Assembly: GCA_016801885.1 (NCBI GenBank)
Contig: CM028902.1
Coordinates: forward strand, 23,403,580 to 23,467,579
DNA length: 64,000 bases
Reading direction: 5' to 3'
Source of the DNA: Toxotes chatareus
Taxonomy: Eukaryota; Chordata; Actinopteri; Toxotidae
In this document: positions 39,101 to 51,242 of the stretch, one piece after another
How the letters are laid out: each line of letters begins with the position of its first letter
Position numbering within the stretch: the stretch's first letter is position 1
Position numbers and translations under genes: made by a program
The notes under the pieces: model-generated
Seen by the model: the letters and a program-made list of their open reading frames with translations, nothing else
Databases searched by the model: none
Told to the model about the DNA's origin: nothing

Positions 39101-42100
39101 GTCTTGTTGCCTGTTATCGTTGATTTATCTTTATCTTTTTTTATACATTATCCAGGTAAACATACTCACTGGTCAGTGAGACTTTCAGGAATATGGGTCC
39201 AGTTCGATGTTATGTTCTTGAAGTGCTGGAAGAGAGGACTCACCAGCTCCTTCATGTAGTTCTGGGAGTATTACAGAGAGGTGAGTAAAGGAGGTGGGTT
39301 TATCTGCAGACAGAGCTTTGCCTCTAACCATGACCACCTGACCAGCCATGGTTGTGTAAATGAACATACAAGTGAGCTATCTGAAGGATCCATGTTGTTG
39401 ATGGGGTTAGGGTTATGGGGTTCTAAACTCCTACAAAAGCAAAACTTTGAAAACCCTTGGTCACTGACTGACACAGATAATGTGGGGTACCTGCATAGGC
39501 TGGTAGACTTCAGTACGGTCCAGCATAAGGTAGTAATAGTGCAGATTATCCAGAGCAGTCTGCCAGGGCATGTAGTCTGTCTCCAGCAGCAGATAGGAGG
39601 TTGTCCTCAGAGCGAGACTAGTGGAGACCAGCTGAGCCCTGCAAAGAGAAGAGATAAACGTGCCTTAGATTACATGTGAAATAGATTTAGATATAAGAAT
39701 GAGATGCTGTATCTGTCTTTCAGATTTCCACCTTAACATGATGTAAGTATATTTACCAGCCACAACAACAGGGCTGCTATTGTTTTCATCCTGTGAGTCT
39801 TTGTGTGTGTGTATGCATGACATGACAGATGATCACCGCTTTCCATTTTTGCCGCTCTTCATGACACCATGGTGTAAGCAAATATTAAATTAATGACATA
39901 AGATTCAAAATCACATATTGTTTACTTTAAGATATATTATGTGGTAATATGCAGTAAGACGTATGAGACTGATGAAACCAAGCATGGAAATGGGGTGAAA
40001 ACTGCAGCATAAACTCCAAACAGTTAAAGTGACCTACCTGGCCAGATTGAAAGCATCATCCACGAGCTGGGCTCTGTTTATCACTGGTATAACCTGCACA
40101 ACAGATTGTACGTGTCAAACAGGAAATGAAATGCAAACAATTATTACACAATACGTCAGGAACACAATTTGAAGACAGCCGAGGTCCTGCATCCATCAGA
40201 GAGTAAACTGTGTACCTGGTGATTTGAACGAAGCTGAGCAATGAGGCTTTCCCAGTTTCCAAGGTCATAGTTTACCCGGTAATAACCAGTTACATTGATG
40301 TTGGCCAGAACCCACAAACCATCCCTTCTCATCTCCAAGTTTATAGCTGACAGAAAAAAAAGTAAAACATTAAAAAGCTTTAAAAAAAAAAAAAAAAAAA
40401 AAAAGCAAAGCAAACAAATCACATTTGCAAGAAATATATTCTCATTCAGATTACTGTATTCTGCAGTCTGCTTACTTACCACACTGCTGCTCATCGTGTT
40501 TCAGTAGTTTTACAATGCATTATATCCACGTTACGTCAGCATTACATATTACTTGGATATTAATACACACCTTCTTTTTCCATCAGCCACCAGATATCTC
40601 TGTGAACCTCACTGAACTTCATCCATCTAACGGGGATCAGCCACTCGTAGCTGGGAAGGCATTAAACATTCATTCATGACTGAGGCAAGTTAAGGTGGAA
40701 TGGCAATAACAAATAATGTCAGTTTGAGTCACTTAAGATCACTAATACTTCAGAGGAAAATATAATCACTGCACATATTTTGTAGTGAAATACTACTGTT
40801 GCGTACTTGTAAGGCGATTTGATTGTGACATCAGACTCTGGATCCAGCAGAAAGTACTTCTGGGATACCTTTCCTGAGGTGGTATCTATGGTAACCACAG
40901 GAAAGCCCATCTGGAGCACCCAGCGGTTCATGATGTCTTGAACTGGACTGGGAAGTGAAACATTATTGGCTTTCACTGCCTGTTGACAAAGGTTATAGAA
41001 AGGATATAAAAATCATAAAATGCCATAACTCAAGAATCCACACGCTAATTATCACAACATTTCACACAGATGTCTAATAGGATAAAATGATGATGAGTGA
41101 CATTTATATCCAAAAGGTCAAAGGTCAACTTCACTGTGACATCATAAAGTTCTCCAAAAACATTATGAAGATAACAGAAGGGGAGATTGTGATTATACTT
41201 CACAGTTGGTCCAACATCATGGGCCAAGCATGTGAACACATGCAAAGTTTGACTCTGTTCTTTTGTTTCTCTCAATGAACTACGCAGCTATGTGCAACAT
41301 GGAAGAGAGGCTGAAAACATTACTGGTAAGAAGACTACGGAATCAGCAGGTGGAGACATGTCGAGCTTCAATATCGACCAATTGCGTAAGTTCCTCTCAT
41401 CCCCTTTAATAGCAGCAACAGATGCCCTACGTTCACATCACTTGGAAAAGTAAGCAAGCCAAAGCCATCCAGAGTCACCATTTAATATTCAGAATACTCT
41501 CTGTTCCATCTTACCATTTGTAGATGGTGCCACAAGTCATTCCCCACTGTGTTACTGTAGGCAAAGTGACTGAGGTAACTCTGGAGACAAAAGGAAGCAG
41601 AGAAAGGATCATAGTCAGTTTCCAAATCCTCACATTGTTGTTTTTTCACTGTGATATAGGCGATACAGAAATTCACCTCTACAACTTATATTAGCACTGA
41701 AAACAAATGTTCAGTAGATATTATTTAATAATACCAACAAAAATGCAGAGAAACGTACACTGAGTCCCTGGACAAAGACTGGTTCTGAGAGAAAATCAGA
41801 CAGCATCCTCAACACTGCTGCACCCTAAGGAGCCACAGATAGAGAACACAGAAAGAGGTGAGGGATCAGTCTGTCAATGAATCAATAAGTATATTTTCTG
41901 TTGTATAGTGCAAAAGTATAGATAATACAATGTACAGTAACTGAACAAGACCAGAAACTAAATGATTAATTATCCTGTTGTTGAAATTTCTGTTTTCTGC
42001 AGCACCGTGTGCGAGGCAGTGCAGAAGTCTTCATGCTGTAATGTATTATGTAAGAAGATCTTACTGAGGTTCGTGTACCTTGCTGTATGAGATGACATCA

Positions 42101-45100
42101 AACTGCTCACTGATCTGTTCTGGGAGGACAATACTGTCTTCTTTAGAAGACAGAGGATGAGAGGAGGTCAAAGCATCGACGGCAAACACTCTGTGGACGT
42201 CTTGAAGTACTATCAAGTCTTTCTGGAGCAAATAAACAGAAATGTTTTCAGATTATTTCATACCCTGTGAAAAAAAAAGTCAAGAGGGCAGCAGGTGTGA
42301 AGTCCAAATGCATAGAACATCGTGTTCTCACCACGTTCCACTCAGGCTCAGCGTGGTCTGCTCCCAGGTAAGACACATACGAAGCAAAGCCCTCATTCAG
42401 CCAGACCTCATTCCACCAGCGCAAAGTCACCAGGTTACCAAACCACTGCACCAGACATGACATTTGTTTGTTAATCAATGAGTAAATCAATCAATCAATA
42501 GATACAATACAAACAAACAAAGGAAAAAACAGTTTACCATGTGTGCTAGCTCATGAGCGATGATGGTAGCAGTGGTCTCTTTATTTTGGCTGGAAGAGGT
42601 CAAAGGGTCATAGAGAAGGTTGGTTTCTCTGTATGTCACCAAACCCCAGTTCTCCATCGCACCAAAATAGAAGTCTGGTATAGCGATTTGATCTGTCAGG
42701 CAGAGAAGGGTTAATGCAGGTTAAAGGTACTAAACTTCAAGTCATGCCAGTATGTAATAACCACAACCTTAAAATGTGCTTCACCCATACTGCAGGCTAC
42801 GCAGAGGGAGCAGAGCAGAGCTGTAGTTTTCCATTAACCTCCCTTGTACTGGGATGGCAGCAGAAATCTGAGTGAAGAATATCTCAATACAGTATGTACA
42901 GCAGTACAGAGTTTTTTTGATATAGAACATCGTGCTTACTTTATGTGATTTACCTGTTTTCTTTTAAAGAGGGATATTGAGGTGAGACTTTTTGCAGCAA
43001 GGAGTCAATTAAAAGTGTCCCTCAGTGGGACCTCAGGGAGAGAAAAGCCATTGTGTTTTTGATGAAAGGGCTAAAATATACAAATCTATGATGGTTTAAA
43101 TTGGTGAGAGGCTTAATTTATGATCATAGTTAAAAGATGAGATATTAAAAATACACTGATTTCCAGGAAAAGGAAAACCTCATCTGAATGTTAAACAGGG
43201 AGGTAACACAGTTTCTTCAGACACATTATTAATGTGAGGAACGTTGCAGTGGCCTCATCGGTCCACACAGATCTGATGTTTTCTTCTGCTGCTCTTTTTC
43301 ACCCTGACTCTTCTGTTTGAATGGAAATGCACTCGCAGAACTGAGCTCTGTTTCCATACTATTCTTCCATACCGTGTAACACTCCTACATGATATGGAAA
43401 CACGGAGCAGGATAACTTACAGGTTATGAGAGCCAAATAAACAAACACAGTCTGATGTCACTGTTCTGGAAAAAAAAAAGCTTGGACTGCTGAATATTTT
43501 CACTGAAGGTTTCTTATAAAGATGTTTAAGAATCCATGGTCATGCTGGTGGTTTGTTAAAGTTGTACTTAACAGACACAGTGATGCTACAAAGTCATAAT
43601 TGAGTGTTGGTTGTGAAAGGGCCAATCACAGAGAACAACTTCAGTTTCCCAGGACTTTTCCTAAAATGATAATAAAAGCAGCCTGACCTGACTTGTTCAG
43701 GGGGTAGGAGATGTTATAGTACATCTGGAAGAAGTCCAGCACAGGCCCGGTCACATTGAGGGCATAGTTTCCCTGTCCCTGCTCAATGGCCTTCCTGCGA
43801 GCCCAGATTCGGATCTGAAAACACAACAGGAGACTCTTGTTTTTATGATGTATTGTTATGCTTAAAAGTGGAGTTACCAACAACTCAGGGCATAGTTCTA
43901 TACTGTCAGTAAACCAAATCTAAGCGTCTTTTGATTTCATAATTGTAATGACATTTCCTCTAGTGTTAGCTAAAGGAAAAATTTCATGTTGTGTTTTATT
44001 CTGGTGCAGTGAAAGTGCGTGATATTTACCAGAGTGTCTCCCCGTGTAGCATTGAGGTGTGTGTAGTCGGAGATGATGATGGCCAGCAGATAGGTGGACA
44101 TTTTCTCGGTGGGCTCAAACTCGGTCTGTGTCACAGCTACTCCATCAATAGTAGTGTTAACAGGATCTGAAACAAAGTTACATAGTCTCTAAGCAGCTGG
44201 ATGTAAATTTAAGTTATTCATTTACATTTAGGAAATTAAGAGATTTTAGGAGAATTACAAATGTTTATGTTTATTGGTTTATATCTGTTTCTCAGACAGC
44301 ACATGCACGATTTCTCATGGGTTCAATTTAATTTTTCTGTATGTTCCCACTTGAGTCATTTAATCACAGATAGTATTTGTTTTCTATTGTAATATTATCT
44401 ACACACCACCATGTACATCCGGCCTTTTGCTGAGGTAGAATTTACTGAATGGTATCATGTCATCTCCAGTTTAGATGCTGCACCTTTCAATCAAATCCAA
44501 GTGACAACTTGATTTCAAAGAACTGTCCTGCAAATCACAGTTCAAAGTATGAAACAAAATGTGACTAAGTTTTGTAATTTGGGTGAAGAAGGTAAAGATT
44601 GAACTTTCCAAGTTGCATTACCCAGTGATAGTAGCAGCGGTCTATCTAGTTTACTGTAGGGAGCAAACGAGAAAGTTGTGTGACCAGTCGGGGTGAACGG
44701 ATGGATCAACAAAATGTCAGTGTCACAGGGTGACTAAGTGTGAATGTGTGTGAGAGAGGTTGCGTGCGCACCGGCCGGAACTAATTGAGAGACGGGGTAA
44801 GACACAGGTGTGTGGTGGCGGGAAATCTTTCTTTTTCCCTTTGTCAGTGGGCGCGGGCTGAGACGGGCAAGCAGGTAGCGGCGGACAGGAGTAGAAACGG
44901 CTGAGGACGCGTGTAAGAGCGCTGGTCAGACGGTCGCTGCGCCATCTTATCCTAAGAGCCGGTGAACAGCGCGAGAGGAACGCCAAAGGAGCCGCCGCCG
45001 CCGCGTGTGGATCCAGGCCGCCGTCACGCCACAGACGCACGGTACGAGAGGGGGACGCCTCGGATGAAAGTGGAGGGGTGGGGACTCGCGTTTGGAGTGG

Positions 45101-47369
45101 GTTTATTTTTAATGGATTAGTTATGTAAATTCTTGAGTTGTGTTGGTTTCTTTTGAGTTTGTTGTGTTTCTTTACTTGCTCATATAGTTTTGTTAGTATT
45201 CGCTCCCACATAAGGTTTATTGATTTTGTATCTGGGACTGTCCACATCGTAGTTAGACTGATAGGCAGCTGACCAACCCTGACAGATACCTCACTTTGTC
45301 TTGCCCTCAAGCTACCAACCGACAGCCACGCAGAGACCTGCTGTCCAGGGGGACATCTACACTCCGTTTGGGCGAGTGGACAGCCGTGGGACAAGTTTAA
45401 TTCGATTCCTCAGAGTATTCTTTTCTTTTATCCATTGTTTTTACTACTAATAAAAAAGATTTATATATTTTTAACTGAACCTTACCCTGAGGTTTGTTGC
45501 CTGGACAAGCAAGACAGTGACTGATAATTCTAACTGTGGAACACACTGTTCACGCGCTCTGTTTTGTTACATGGAGACTGCACTGACCTCTTTCCATGCC
45601 ATTGGACAGAGCCACAGTTCCAGGAGGGTGAATGAGAGTAATATGGAAAACAGCTTTCATTGCTGGCTCATCGAAACAGGGAAAGACTTTTCTGGCATGG
45701 GTTGGATGCATCTGAGAGGTGGCAACCATCCTGTGAACGATCAGAGCATTCTGAATACAGTGTCAATAATAAACACAATTTACAGATATGAAATCGGCTC
45801 ACCAAAACAGGTTTGATCAGAGACACTGAGAGACACAGAGCAGGGAACTTACTTTTTCAGTCCATCTTCTTCATATTCACTCCTGTAAAAGCCTGCTAAG
45901 TCATCAGCCAGTTCTCCAGTGAACTCAGTGTACAGCTGGTACTTCTGTCCTTGAGTTAATTTACTGTTCAGCTCGATGACTAGATACTGGGTCTTAGGCT
46001 GCAGCCAGGAGGACTTGATACTGGGAGCAGAGCCACCGCCTGGACAAGAGAGAGAATGGATTGGAAAAGAGTGACAAGAGAATATTATGTCAGGTCCATC
46101 CAAAGATTTAAAGAATTAAGAATTATAATAACCATCACGTGACTTTCACTGCATCTTATTTCATCAGTGTGAGTCTTTCACATAATCATCACAAGAGGCA
46201 GGTTTCAAGGTGTATTCATCACACCATAAACTGCTGTGAAAAGCAGCAAGAATACTGAAAAATACATTTCTTGTTCTTCAACAGTCTCGTTAACATTGTA
46301 ATATAATTATGCAAATGACATATTGTGTTAGTGGAAAACTACTTTTAAATACAACATAAATATTAGATTTATTAATGAAAAGCTAATGTCGAAGAGATAC
46401 AGCCCTGAGAATCTCTCTCTGTGTGTATATGTACTGTACCTGAACCAGTGAGACTGGCAATGTGTGTGTTGTTCAGCTTGGTGTAGTTGAGTTTGTTGGA
46501 GTGGATCAGGATCAGTTCTGTTTCTTTCACACACTCAAACTGCACAGTGGATTTCCCTGATGAATGCATGGAAAGAGCAAAGACACAGTTCTACATAAAG
46601 CATCTTGCAAAAAAATAAGAAGTTAAAAGTAGACACATAGTGAAGAGTGCATAAACATACAGACACATCAAATCCATAAATATATCAAAGTTGAAATGTC
46701 GGAGTCCATAAACCAATAAATGTAGAAATTTGAACTTACAGAAATAAATTAAAACACAAACATAGAAATCCAAGTTCAAGTTGCTGTTGTGACGGGCACC
46801 TGGGACATTCTGACCACAGCTCCAAACAGCCTGTGGCTTATTGCCAGTTGGTTCAGATTAGTTAATTATTTTCTTTTTCTTTGTTCTTAGGAACCTACAA
46901 AATGAATAGTGTAATTATGTAATTGCGTTTGAGCCAGGCTGTGAGTCGAGATGAGTCCAGCTATATCCAGTTGGTACTGCTTCACCTCCCATGCGACGCT
47001 ACAGCAGATGATCCAAGACATCACTGGGACACAGCTGCCGGCGTTTGAGGACATTTACCAGGCCCGATGTCTGTGGCCCAACCCACCCTGCCCACCAACT
47101 CTTCAGACTACTCCACTATGACAGGTATACGCATCGCAAGACTGAAATATTGCCTCTTCCCCAAATCTGTCTAATAGCTGAGCAAGTATGGTTTAACATA
47201 CTGTATAAAGATTACTACAACCAAAATGACCACATCAATAATGAGTAAAGGTTGAAGGGTTTGGAGTTCTGCTGACTGGAGGCTGGCAACACTGCAGCAG
47301 GTACATCCCAAAACATTTATTTAACAGGGAACAAAAAGGAAAGTGTGTGAAGCAGTAACTTTGACTTTC

Positions 47370-47438
<69 letters not shown>

Positions 47439-49743
47439 TATGTCTATGTTTCAGGCCAGCTCTTGTAGGATAAAGGTGCAGGTTAAAAGAGAGGTTAGTT
47501 AGTTGGTTACATAGGAGATATAGTAGTCACTAGATCTTAGTGGTAAATAAACAAAGCTCAGAGGAGAGATTAAACCAAAACAATACACAGACACTGACAG
47601 TGCTGTGCTTAGCTGTGCTTCTCTATGCTTCTCTAGGCCCAGTTAACGTTACCAAGTACATGGAGGGAGAGAGGTGTGTTCTGGAGTGCTGCTTTGTTCA
47701 TGGTGCGTTTCACTTGAACTGGGAAGTCAGAAGTTCCTTAGTAACTGATAGAGGCAAATGGATGATCATACTTCTAGAATGACGACGTGCTGAATGTCCA
47801 GTAGGGATCAGTATGACGCCGTTGTGAGATGACATTAAGTTTTTACCAGGTTTTATTTAGCCTGACCTCATTTCCTCTGAGTTGCTGTTGTTGAACGTTC
47901 AACTTAACTCGGCTGTTTAGATTAACTGAAGTCAGGCTTTTCACGTCCACCTCTCTGTAGCCTCTCGTTTTGAATTGTCTACTGAGCTTAGTGTCATGAC
48001 AAACACAGACTAACAAACACACCAGTGCTTGCAATGCTGGTATAGAGAGCACAAGGTGGCGACTTGAGACCATGGTTAAAAAAAAAAGGATCACAGGAAA
48101 AAAAAAAAAAACAAGCAATTATATTTGAAAGAAAAAATGTTTTATATGCTTAAACCTATATGGCACCAACAGATACACAAAGATTGTACATTTTCAGCAA
48201 CAGCCAGCCTGATGTTACAGCCTGTCCCAAGACGGAGCTGAACCACCAGACTTTCCTATAGGGAGCAATTTCTCTGCTAACTGGGATGTAGAGGTCGCTG
48301 AGACACAAAAAGAACACTGTAAATAAGAAGCACAGTCAATCACCTGTGAAAATGTAGAGGCCGGTGTTTGGCTCACGGGTCAGACGAGGCCACAGAGTGA
48401 TGTTGTAGTAGTCAGGGACCAAAGCAGTGGGGAGACGATATCTGAGTGGAGCAAACACTAAGGTCACTGATCTAAATGAAATATTGTGGTTACTTATCCT
48501 ATCCATAAAGCATATGGTGCAGAATTTCAGAAATCAATCGAGGAAACATCAGCCCTCATCATATACTATGATTCAGAGTATAGTAATATCTAATAAAGAA
48601 TAAATATTAATATATTTCCAAACCCCAGCATGTGCATCTTTATTCCCAATTGACAAAAATGTCATCATCATCTTCTCCATTAAAATTTCTAACTGGTCCA
48701 AGAAATCTAACCACTAACAAATAGGTAATTTGTCACTGTCTTCCAAAACAACCCATGTGAATGTTAGAGTAAGGTTGTGATCAGGGTTAAAAGAAGCCAG
48801 CTCGGGTCTCAGTAGGACCTGGTTTGTAAACTGTAGTCTGCTTTTCACCTTTGCTACTGACTGGCAACAGTCATAAATCATATGATCATGAGAGGTAGCT
48901 TGTAAAAGCAGTGTCACCATGGTTTGTTTTAGCTGTTTGAATATATGGCCAGTGATGTTTTTCTGGTGAGAAGCTGTCTCCATAACTGTAATTGATTAAG
49001 TTCCCCATAATATCACAAACTGACATGACTGTTCTGACTTCAGTGGGGAACTTATGCTGAAATGTTTTTCACATTCAGTTTGCAAAGCTTTTTTTCACAT
49101 TGAATAAACTTCAGTTTTCAGAGGACGCGCCGTGTCACTTTAGGTCAAGTTTGAATTAGTGCACCGATCCGTCCTTCAACAAAGGGTGGTGAATAAACAA
49201 GAATAGCCCTGTGCAATAACTACAGAACAAGAGCATATTGATGTAGTTACATATTACAGACTGTACATCAAAGTCTGATATAAGATGTGCAGATTGTACT
49301 GTAGTATACACATTGCATCCTTTTAATGGAAGTCAGAGCAGGATGTAGACACTGTACAAATCTTCCATCCATCAATAGACAAGATGAACCACCTCTGTAG
49401 ATAGGGTTAGGGTTACACCCTCACTCACAGCTGAATCAACACCTCTGAAAGTTGTTAACAAAAGCTTAACATTTGATTCCACTGCACTTGGTTTAAATAG
49501 GAAATTGTGCAGTAAACCTGTGTAGCAAATCTTACGTATTTTTATTATTGTCCTTCAAGGACGCGCACGTGTCAGACTTTCTGTGAAACCAGTGTCCTAC
49601 CTGTCCCAAGGATGTGTGACATCATCACCATCTGCTTCTCCCGTCAGGGCAATAGTCCACAAGATGACAATGGTTGCTATGGAGATCAGGGCTAAGACCA
49701 CACACAGGAGGCACAGCCTGCTGACTTTGCAGCTTTTCCCCAT
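36178..49743 (-). CDS. anpep: Aminopeptidase N paralogue, copy A (complete, 23 exons)
   Basis: Exons in reading order: 49601-49743, 48344-48441, 46440-46556, 45853-46039, 45588-45730, 44030-44166, 43688-43814, 42538-42692, 42332-42445, 42079-42222, 41759-41824, 41515-41580, 40807-40979, 40571-40650, 40216-40346, 40038-40093, 39491-39638, 39170-39261, 38637-38747, 37976-38143, 36928-37068, 36425-36506, 36178-36342 (TAA). All introns are GT-AG, phases agree, and the product is 947 residues. It is a type II membrane M1 zinc aminopeptidase that removes N-terminal residues outside the cell. Visible: short tail, helix about 10-33, very short stalk, GAMEN 328-332, HELAH 364-368, third zinc ligand E387 (WLNE), catalytic Y453, and a C-terminal ERAP1-like helical domain. 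Substrate-pocket positions differ from copy B (see finding). AATAAA follows the stop by about 90 bases. Confidence 0.95.
37281..37558 (+). mobile_element. Tc1/mariner fragment in anpep copy A intron 20
   Basis: Same Tc1 family as the relic at 8.70-9.24 kb but in the other orientation. Shared words include GGTTGGAGCTGACA, TGGACTACAACAGCAGAGA, CAGCCAAGAACAGAGA and GTTGAAGACTGGAAAAAC. Reading frame broken by stops and a shift; only a central transposase piece remains. Confidence 0.8.
40382..40404. repeat. Poly(A) run in anpep copy A intron
   Basis: About 23 A residues on the plus strand (T on the gene strand), 36 bases beyond the exon 15 acceptor. It may serve as an extended pyrimidine tract. 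Confidence 0.9.
41080..41230. repeat. Dispersed teleost intronic repeat fragment
   Basis: The words AAAAGGTCAAAGGTCAACTT, CACTGTGACATCATAA and GGGGAGATTGTGATTATACT match a repeat I recall as common in fish introns. Family and ends not determined. Confidence 0.4.
42538..42692 (-). CDS. anpep: anpep copy A catalytic exon (GAMEN and HELAH)
   Basis: Exon 8 carries the exopeptidase motif GAMEN and the zinc-binding HELAH in the same 52-residue block as copy B. The two residues before GAMEN are Tyr-Phe (codons TAT TTT), where copy B and human APN have Asn-Ala. The residue after HELAH is Met, not the usual Gln. Confidence 0.9.
44715..45516. other. GC/CpG-rich insert in anpep copy A intron 5, LTR-like
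   Basis: Base composition changes abruptly from the AT-rich intron to a CpG-rich block (about 44740-45070), followed by T-rich sequence with AATAAA-like words at about 45449. Ends TGTC (44715 or 44721) and GACA (45513-45516) are inverted as in LTRs, but no target duplication was found. Copy B lacks any such block in the matching intron. A solo LTR is the best guess; a CpG-island promoter is the alternative. Confidence 0.35.
46930..47250 (+). mobile_element. LINE 3' end (Rex1/CR1-L2 type) relic
   Basis: The pattern TYCFTS-like, QQMIQDITGTQLPAFEDIYQARC is spread over 46975-47075 and corresponds to the C-terminal tail of Rex1/CR1-group reverse transcriptase ORFs, which read QDITG-QLP---DIY-ARC. 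The following Arg-rich tail is broken. 5'-truncated, as usual for LINEs. Lies in anpep copy A intron 2, antisense to the gene. Confidence 0.75.
47370..47438. repeat. Compound (TC)n(TG)n microsatellite
   Basis: A TC run followed directly by a TG run of about 25 units, just downstream of the LINE tail. Confidence 0.95.
49601..49743 (-). CDS. anpep: anpep copy A first exon: tail, membrane anchor, short stalk
   Basis: Encodes residues 1-47 plus part of 48. MGKSCKVSR forms the cytosolic tail, followed by about 24 hydrophobic residues (signal anchor) and only about 15 residues (acidic, ending HPWD) before the folded ectodomain. The Thr/Pro/Ser-rich stalk seen in copy B and in human APN is missing. 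In copy A an intron separates this exon from the first ectodomain strand; copy B has no intron there. Confidence 0.85.
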
Positions 49744-51242
49744 GGCCTAACAAACAGCGCACCGCGAACAGATTTCCACAGATAGATCCAGAGTCGATCA
49801 CTGAGAGGAAAACCACCAGCTGTTGACTAAAACTACTTCTCCACCCTTCAGTGGCTGGGAAATAACCGCTACATAAAAGTCCTGGTTAAAAACTAAGTAT
49901 GGTCTGGTTTGCCTAGTCTTTGATTTTATGCAAACAGAAGTGATTGTCACCTTTTAACTGCTCTGTCATGCCACCCTCTGCCCTCCACCCCCCCAGCCCC
50001 CCCGCCGCCCCTTTTACACACATACACACACGATGACATGTGATTAATTATTCACAATAATGTTTTAGTGGATGTTTATATATTGGTTATGACACTGGGC
50101 TGCTGAGAGTTCACATGGGTATGACATAAAAATTTTATTGTCTTTGTCTCACAGGGTTCATAGGTCAAACCTTTAGTACTGTTTAACTGACTGCTGGCTA
50201 TTTCAGAGCATAACAGCATCCACGGGGTGGGTGGGGACATATCTGAATTTACAAGGGACTAAAATCTATCTGTAGAAAGTAATGTCTGTGTATAGGAATC
50301 GTAACATACCAGAAATGCTGTAAATTCAGACAAACAACAGTAAAGTCTCAACAAATGAGCTCATTTCTATAATGCAGCACAATCATTGTCTCGAAATATC
50401 AAAATATTCAGTGTGAGCACAAGGTGGGAATCACTGTCTGCAAAATGGCAAGAACCTTTTTAAAGCTGTGTTCTAACATGGAGGACAGTATCCTGTGGAC
50501 TGAAAATGTAGCACTTTATTTTTAAAGGTGCGTATATTCACATATTCAGTTTACAAGGGTGTGCATTCACTTTTCATGTTCATTCAAGTGTTATGTACAG
50601 TCACAGCTGTATTTGCTGGAAGGATCTAAACAGATAGACAAACACTTTGACAAGGATTCTTAGGGATAACCAGAAAAAACTGTCTTGTAAATAATAAACA
50701 ATAAATAAAGGAGTGTCTTCAATGGACTTCCAGTTTTATCATTAATTATTTTGTATTGGGTCAAGAAATATCTTAAACATTCACTCTTGAAATTACACAA
50801 CCCCTGATGGGATAAAAAATAAAGAAAAACAAAACAGCACTTACACTTTAAGGGGTCAATATTAAATACAGAGAAACGTACGGTATAAATATGCAGTTCA
50901 TTTGAATGTTTTTTAGCTGATATAAAGGAGGATACTTGTTTATGTGCTGAGCTGTAGTTTTGTCATTCCAGGGTTACAAGTAGATGATATTTAAAAAAAA
51001 AAAAAAAAAGTACCTCTCCGGCTCTCTATCCAACTTCAAGTATCAAAACTTAAATTGTAATTATATGAAAACAGTCATTCTCCTGTTTTTTTTTTCCAGC
51101 TTAACCACAAAAAGGTACAACAAAGGCTCAGCAAGCAAAGTATGAAATCTCCTCTTCCTCTCCTTAAAGATTTAATTTGATGAAAAAAGATTTTGAAATT
51201 ACATGTGAGTACAAACACATAAAGGCCTAGTACAAGGCCTCA
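49744..51242. other. Spacer between anpep copies; promoter region of copy A
   Basis: About 1.5 kb from the copy B stop to the copy A start. It must hold the copy B poly(A) site and the copy A promoter. Candidate poly(A) signals for copy B on the minus strand are ATTAAA at 51171-51176 and AATAAA at 50515-50520. No convincing TATA box lies close to the copy A ATG. A C-rich tract is at about 49988-50012. No other gene seen. Confidence 0.6.

Noticed and set aside
44723..45394. 223-codon open frame on the minus strand, the longest in the window
   Set aside because: It lies in a CpG-rich intronic block, has low-complexity Arg/Pro/Ser content and no domain or splice context; GC-rich DNA lacks stop codons by chance.
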